Assembly (NCBI RefSeq): GCF_000218625.1
Contig: NC_015672.1
Location: 248,001-312,000 of the forward strand
Reading direction: 5' to 3'
Source of the DNA: Flexistipes sinusarabici DSM 4947
Lineage (GTDB): Bacteria; Chrysiogenota; Deferribacteres; Deferribacterales; Flexistipitaceae
DNA length: 64,000 bases
Shown here: positions 60,028-64,000 of the stretch, piece by piece
How the letters are laid out: each line of letters opens with the position of its first letter
Numbering within the stretch: position 1 is the first letter of the stretch
The notes under the pieces: generated by a model
Seen by the model: only the letters and a program-made list of their open reading frames with translations
Told to the model about the DNA's origin: nothing
The model's database searches: none
Program-made: the position numbers and the translations under genes

Positions 60028-60783
60028 TTATTTTTCAACCTGACCTGATTTTAATATGCGGAATGCAGCCATTGCTGCTCCAAAACCGTTGTCTATATTT
60101 ACCACAGTTATTCCCCCTGCGCAGCTTGAAAGCATCGACAGCAAGGCACTGTATCCGCCTGCTGACACACCGTAACCCACTGAAGCAGGTACAGCTACCA
60201 CAGGCTGAGCAAATATGCCGCCGATCACTGTGGGAAGTGCTCCTTCCATCCCGGCGATCACTATCAGTACATTTGATTCGGCAATTTCCTTTTTGAAGTG
60301 AAATATTCTGTGGATTCCCGCTACACCTATATCTATAAATTTTTCACAGTTTACACCGAGACAGTTCAATATCTCTCCCGTTTCGTGCGCCACTTTTGCA
60401 TCGGAAGTTCCTGCCGTTATTATAGCCGCTTTGCCTTTTATTTTAGGCGGAACGGATGAAATATTTTTCATGATGCCTGCTTTGGGAATAAACTCGAATT
60501 CGGGATACCGTTTTTTTAAAATGTCTATTTTTCTATCATCCAGACCGGTACATATAAAATCAAGTTTTTCCTGTTTGTATTTATCCGTTATCTTAGCTAT
60601 CTGATCCACCGTTTTGGACATTCCGAAAATTATTTCATCAAAACCAAGCCTTTGTTTCCGGTGTCTATCGATGAAATAATCGTCCCCGATCATTTCATTC
60701 TTTTTTATAAGATTCAACGCCTCATCTGCAGATAATTCACCGGCTTCAATTCTGGCAAAAAGTTCTGCGATTTTATTTTCCAT
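60028..60783 (-). CDS. larB: LarB, nickel-pincer cofactor synthase (AIR carboxylase-like)
   Basis: Carboxylates and hydrolyses nicotinic acid adenine dinucleotide to make the precursor of the nickel-pincer nucleotide used by lactate racemase-type enzymes. 251 residues from the ATG at 60783, which starts the typical MENKIAELFARIEAGELSAD; a longer frame upstream runs through rlmE and is not family-like. IITAGTSDAKVAHE, FIDIGVAGIHR, VIAGMEGALPTVIGG and PVVAVPASVGYGVS are the PurE-like active-site segments. larC and larE are not in the window. Overlaps rlmE by 11 bases. Confidence 0.87.
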   Translation of the reverse strand: MENKIAELFARIEAGELSADEALNLIKKNEMIGDDYFIDRHRKQRLGFDEIIFGMSKTVDQIAKITDKYKQEKLDFICTGLDDRKIDILKKRYPEFEFIPKAGIMKNISSVPPKIKGKAAIITAGTSDAKVAHETGEILNCLGVNCEKFIDIGVAGIHRIFHFKKEIAESNVLIVIAGMEGALPTVIGGIFAQPVVAVPASVGYGVSAGGYSALLSMLSSCAGGITVVNIDNGFGAAMAAFRILKSGQVEK

Positions 60784-61366
60784 CTGTGTATCCTTTGCAT
60801 ATAAGATAAATTTCGAAAGAGTTTTTTCTTGTGGATTGAGGTCTGTAGATAGAAACCTTATTGAAAGACTTTTTAAGACCATCCACAAAATCTTTGGTAT
60901 CTTCTCCGTCGAAAAGTTTAGCGATGAAATTACCGTCATTTTTTAAAACTTTTTTGCTGAAAGCATATATATTTTTGACAAGCTCGATACTTTTTGCATG
61001 ATCGGCAAATTTCTGTCCGGAGGTATTGGGAGCCGCATCTGATACCACAACATCATAAGATCCGCTTATGTTAAGAATTTTCTCAAGAGTATCGTCCTCA
61101 AAAAGATCTCCTTTTATGAATGCAAAATTATTGCCGCGGATCCCTTGTACATCAAGTAGATCAACCCCGACAACCATCCCGCCCTTGCCGACGGTTTCAA
61201 GTAAAATTTGAGACCATCCGCCCGGGGCAGCACCGGCATCCAGAACATAATCATTTTTTGATATAATATTGTGTTTGTCGTTGATTTCTTTCAGTTTATA
61301 GGCAGCTCTGGATTTGTAGCCTTCCTGTTTTGCCTTTTTATAAAACCTGTCCTTTCTTTTGTACAT
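60773..61366 (-). CDS. rlmE: 23S rRNA 2'-O-ribose methyltransferase RlmE (FtsJ)
   Basis: Methylates a uridine ribose in the peptidyl-transferase A loop of 23S rRNA. 197 residues. SAM motif VLDAGAAPGGWSQIL (~41-55) and the K-D-K-E tetrad are visible: K24 in YKLKEI, D in VVSDAAPNTSG, K in FIAKLFDG, E in NSFEIYLIC. The ATG overlaps the rng stop by one base (taATG). Confidence 0.93.
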   Translation of the reverse strand: MYKRKDRFYKKAKQEGYKSRAAYKLKEINDKHNIISKNDYVLDAGAAPGGWSQILLETVGKGGMVVGVDLLDVQGIRGNNFAFIKGDLFEDDTLEKILNISGSYDVVVSDAAPNTSGQKFADHAKSIELVKNIYAFSKKVLKNDGNFIAKLFDGEDTKDFVDGLKKSFNKVSIYRPQSTRKNSFEIYLICKGYTDGK

Positions 61367-62901
61367 TACATCTTTTCCAGTGGAATGACGTCGAAATGTT
61401 CCAGGTGATATTTATCGTTCGGTTTGATTTCTATATCTATGCTGTACGTAAGCTCTATTTCGTCGATGCTTTCCTTTTCATAGTTTAGTATATTGTCAAC
61501 CACTTCTGAATGGGCTTCCACAAAAATTCTCTTCTTGCTAAAATAGGGGGCAATTCTCCTGACTTCTCTAAGGATATCGTAACATGTTGTTACTTTTGAT
61601 TTAACCAAACCTCTACCCTCACAATAGGGGCAGGCTTCACTCAATGTTTTTGTCAGGCTGTCCTGAACACGTTTCCTGGTTATTTCAAAAAGTCCGAGCG
61701 GGGAAATATTTACCACCGAGGCTTTTGCCCTGTCGCTTTTCAGTTCATTTTCCAGAGTCTGAAGAACTTTCTGCTTATGTTCTTCTTTTTCCATATCGAT
61801 AAAATCAACTATGATGATGCCTCCGAGATTTCTCAAACGCAGCTGCAAAGCTATCTCTTTGGCTGCCTCCAGGTTTGTTTTCAGAACTGTTTCGTCAAAA
61901 TTTCTTTTGCCCACATATCGACCCGTGTTCACGTCTATCACTGTAAGTGCTTCAGCCTGGTCAATAACGATATAACCGCCCGATTTTAACCATACCCTTC
62001 TGTCAAGCAGTCTGCTTATTTCTATTTCAATATTATAATAATCGAAAATCGGCATATCGTTTTCATAAAGCTGCAAATCCATTTTTAAATCGGGCAGGTA
62101 TTCACGTATAAAGGATTTCATATTCATAAAAGTGGATTTATTGTCAATAATAATGGATTTTACATCATCCGTGGTCATATCCCTTAATATTCTGTAAACA
62201 AGATCCAGGTCTTCATATATCAGAGATGGAACTTTTCCCTGTTGTGAATGATTCTGTGTTTTCGACCAGATACGCATAAGATAATCCATATCCTGTCTTA
62301 ACTCCTGTTCCTCGGAGCCTTCACTTACTGTTCTTGCAATCAGGCCGATATTATCAGGTTTGATTGAGAGCAGTATATTTTTCAGCCGCTCTCTTTCCTC
62401 CTCGCTTTCAATCCTTCTGGATACCCCGATATGGTCGTAAGTGGGCATCAGTACAAGGTATCTTCCCGGTATTGTCAGGTGGGTGGTTATACGGGCACCT
62501 TTTTGCCCAATCGGTTCTTTTGCCACCTGAACAACTATTTCCTGTTCTTCCTGGAGAAGCTCTTCTATAGGAACAAAAACTTTTTCCTTTATGCCGCCGT
62601 TTTCATCCACATCCACTTCATCATCTATCTCATTGGCAACCCTGTCTTCCATGAGTGAAAAATGATCCATGTCGCTTATATATACATCTGCCACATGCAG
62701 AAAAGCCGCTTTATTCAGTCCGATATCCACAAAAGCGGACTGCATACCGGGCAGAACTTTTACAACTTTCCCTCTGTATATGTTGCCTGCAACGCCTTTG
62801 TTTTTAGTTCTTTCTATATAGATTTCAGATACGCTGCCGTTATCCAGAACGGCGATGCGTGCCTCGTTTACTGTCGAATTTATTATTATGTCTTTTGCCA
62901 A
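61366..62901 (-). CDS. rng: Ribonuclease G/E family endoribonuclease
   Basis: Single-strand-specific endoribonuclease for rRNA maturation and mRNA turnover, 511 residues. The N-terminal S1 domain (~35-125) includes GNIYRGKVVKVLPGMQSAFVDIG. The catalytic core has VIDVNTGRYVG and IIIVDFIDM supplying the metal-binding aspartates, and a CPYCEGRG zinc-link motif (~405). Lacks the long C-terminal scaffold of RNase E, so RNase G-like in size. First of the rng-rlmE-larB run. Confidence 0.93.
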   Translation of the reverse strand: MAKDIIINSTVNEARIAVLDNGSVSEIYIERTKNKGVAGNIYRGKVVKVLPGMQSAFVDIGLNKAAFLHVADVYISDMDHFSLMEDRVANEIDDEVDVDENGGIKEKVFVPIEELLQEEQEIVVQVAKEPIGQKGARITTHLTIPGRYLVLMPTYDHIGVSRRIESEEERERLKNILLSIKPDNIGLIARTVSEGSEEQELRQDMDYLMRIWSKTQNHSQQGKVPSLIYEDLDLVYRILRDMTTDDVKSIIIDNKSTFMNMKSFIREYLPDLKMDLQLYENDMPIFDYYNIEIEISRLLDRRVWLKSGGYIVIDQAEALTVIDVNTGRYVGKRNFDETVLKTNLEAAKEIALQLRLRNLGGIIIVDFIDMEKEEHKQKVLQTLENELKSDRAKASVVNISPLGLFEITRKRVQDSLTKTLSEACPYCEGRGLVKSKVTTCYDILREVRRIAPYFSKKRIFVEAHSEVVDNILNYEKESIDEIELTYSIDIEIKPNDKYHLEHFDVIPLEKM

Positions 62902-62904
62902 AAT

Positions 62905-63486
62905 TTACCCCTTAATCTTTTTGATCACATCCTTGGCTATGCCCTTCAATGTGTCAAAAACGCCCTTTCCCTGAATGGCGATAGCTTCATAAGATTTGAT
63001 ATTTCTGTAATTGAGTGCTTTCTCCAGCTCACTTACAGGAACAATATCTGCCAGATCTCTCTTATTATATTGCAGTACCAGCGGCATCTTGTCCAGGTTA
63101 TAGCCGTGCTCCTGGAGGTTATCACGGAGGTTTTCAAAACTGTCCATATTTGCATCCATTCTGTCAACCTGTGAATCTGCCACAAAAACAACACCGTCTG
63201 CACCTTTGAGAATCAGCTTTCTGCTGGCATTGTAAAAAACCTGACCAGGAACGGTGTAAAGATGAAAACGCACTTTAAAACCTTTGATTTCTCCCAGTTT
63301 GAGGGGCATGAAATCAAAAAAGAGTGTCCTCTCTGTTTCGGTGGCAAGAGAAATCATCTTCCCTTTGTTTTTTTCATCCGTTTTATTGTAGATGTATTGT
63401 AAATTTGTGGTTTTGCCGCATAATCCCGGACCGTAATATACGATTTTACAGTTAAGTTCTTTGGTGGAATAGTTTATAAATGACAA
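62905..63486 (-). CDS. MglA-like small Ras-type GTPase
   Basis: Bacterial Ras-like GTPase of 193 residues. P-loop GPGLCGKTTNLQYI (19-32), the switch/FDFMPLKLG region, and NKxD as QYNKRDLAD (~127). It matches MglA/gliding-type GTPases that set cell polarity in Myxococcus; many non-gliding bacteria have the same protein with unknown roles. The roadblock gene lies 11 bases upstream, so the pair is an MglA-MglB-like switch. It is followed after three bases by rng. Confidence 0.88.
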   Translation of the reverse strand: MSFINYSTKELNCKIVYYGPGLCGKTTNLQYIYNKTDEKNKGKMISLATETERTLFFDFMPLKLGEIKGFKVRFHLYTVPGQVFYNASRKLILKGADGVVFVADSQVDRMDANMDSFENLRDNLQEHGYNLDKMPLVLQYNKRDLADIVPVSELEKALNYRNIKSYEAIAIQGKGVFDTLKGIAKDVIKKIKG

Positions 63487-63497
63487 TGTGCACCCCT

Positions 63498-63992
63498 TTA
63501 TTGCTCAGATTCTTTTGGGTCGAACAGACCTTCTATTTCATCATCGGTTATATCTCCAAAAATATTTTTTGGATGATTGTCAGTATCTTGAAAAGAAGAT
63601 TTCAGAAATTCCTCTATTTTAGTTATAAATTTTTTTACCCGCAGTCTTATAAGGCCCAGTGATGTTGATTCATCGAAGATAACAACAAGAATTATAACAT
63701 TAAAAATCAGGCTTATGTGTACGTGCTCATTTTCACCTTCGTGGAAAAGAAGAGAGAATTCTTTTTCCCCGAGAAGTTTTGCCAGACCATCGGTAGCAGC
63801 TACATTGCCCGCCACCAGGGCTGCAATTGAAGTAGTATCATACTCGGACACCGACGTAGAAGTTGCAACAGGCTGCCCGTTTTTGTCCACAAGGAAGGCG
63901 GCTGTTGCACCTGACTCATTTTTCAGCAGCTCAACTTCTTTTTCCAGTCTTTTTATGATTTTCTCATCATAGATCCATGAACTGTCGCTCAT
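63498..63992 (-). CDS. Roadblock/LC7-domain protein (MglB-like)
   Basis: A 164-residue protein with a roadblock domain (~15-120: SGATAAFLVDKNGQPVATST and FSLLFHEGENEHVHISLI), the fold of MglB, which acts as GTPase-activating partner of MglA. The C-terminal ~40 residues form an acidic tail. The ATG is eight bases from the window edge, so the ribosome site and promoter cannot be fully seen. Confidence 0.83.
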   Translation of the reverse strand: MSDSSWIYDEKIIKRLEKEVELLKNESGATAAFLVDKNGQPVATSTSVSEYDTTSIAALVAGNVAATDGLAKLLGEKEFSLLFHEGENEHVHISLIFNVIILVVIFDESTSLGLIRLRVKKFITKIEEFLKSSFQDTDNHPKNIFGDITDDEIEGLFDPKESEQ

Positions 63993-64000
63993 AATATAAT

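Noticed and set aside
60784-60939. Longer N terminus for LarB starting at 60939
   Set aside because: The extra 52 codons lie within rlmE in another frame, and the LarB family begins at the internal ATG at 60783.

Overview
The window looks like a chromosomal segment of a low-GC, Gram-negative, anaerobically respiring bacterium. Inferred placement is phylum Deferribacterota (Flexistipes/Deferribacter type). The clues are the nap locus without napB/napC in view, an octaheme HAO-type cytochrome, small multiheme cytochromes, LPS and lipid A genes, and an RNase G / MglA / roadblock cluster. This placement is inference; no 16S gene is present. I see no rRNA, tRNA, CRISPR array or intact insertion sequence.

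Layout. 1-7700: 3' end of a branched-chain aminotransferase gene, hypF, an RNA m5C methyltransferase, and a minus-strand run of two EamA transporters, lgt and an HD-domain protein. 8.0-10.4 kb: pta-ackA behind a good sigma70-type promoter. 10.6-16.1 kb: a five-gene peptide ABC transporter (dppABCDF-like). 16.4-19.8 kb: moeA, a RluA-type pseudouridine synthase, a tetraheme cytochrome and hemW. 19.8-35.3 kb: a surface polysaccharide/LPS region with an MsbA-type exporter, rfbA, an internally deleted rfbB, six glycosyltransferases, an O-antigen ligase-type protein, a broken YejM-like sulfatase gene, DUF4254 and a heptosyltransferase. 35.4-40.8 kb: a heme-c sensor kinase operon, then a lipid A glycosylation set (GT2, LAB_N protein, ArnT-like) and a nitroreductase. 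41.4-48.7 kb: a GntR regulator, hydantoinase/oxoprolinase subunits A and B, and a complete TRAP transporter. 48.7-58.9 kb: nitrate respiration, with a heme-sensor two-component system, napH, napG, napD, napA and a tetraheme lipoprotein on the minus strand, and divergently an octaheme HAO-family cytochrome and a SurA-like protein. 59-64 kb: a DnaQ-type exonuclease, larB, rlmE, rng, an MglA-like GTPase and a roadblock protein.

The nap and hao operons share one divergent control region. A 20-bp sequence occurs there as an inverted pair (19/20 identity), with each copy covering the -35 element of one promoter, so coordinate control of nitrate and nitrite/hydroxylamine reactions is likely. The two-component system just downstream of napH is a candidate regulator.

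The most unusual content is between genes. A ~203-bp element at 23.4 kb has 15-bp terminal inverted repeats, three internal hairpins and a 7-bp target-site duplication. Low-complexity islands at 7.7, 40.8, 51.8 and 59.8 kb are built from a shared set of short words on both strands; one of them splits napG from napH. Three genes show decay or overlap oddities: rfbB is reduced to 54 codons in frame, the sulfatase gene carries a frameshift plus an in-frame stop, and the tetraheme cytochrome signal peptide is encoded inside the 3' end of hemW.
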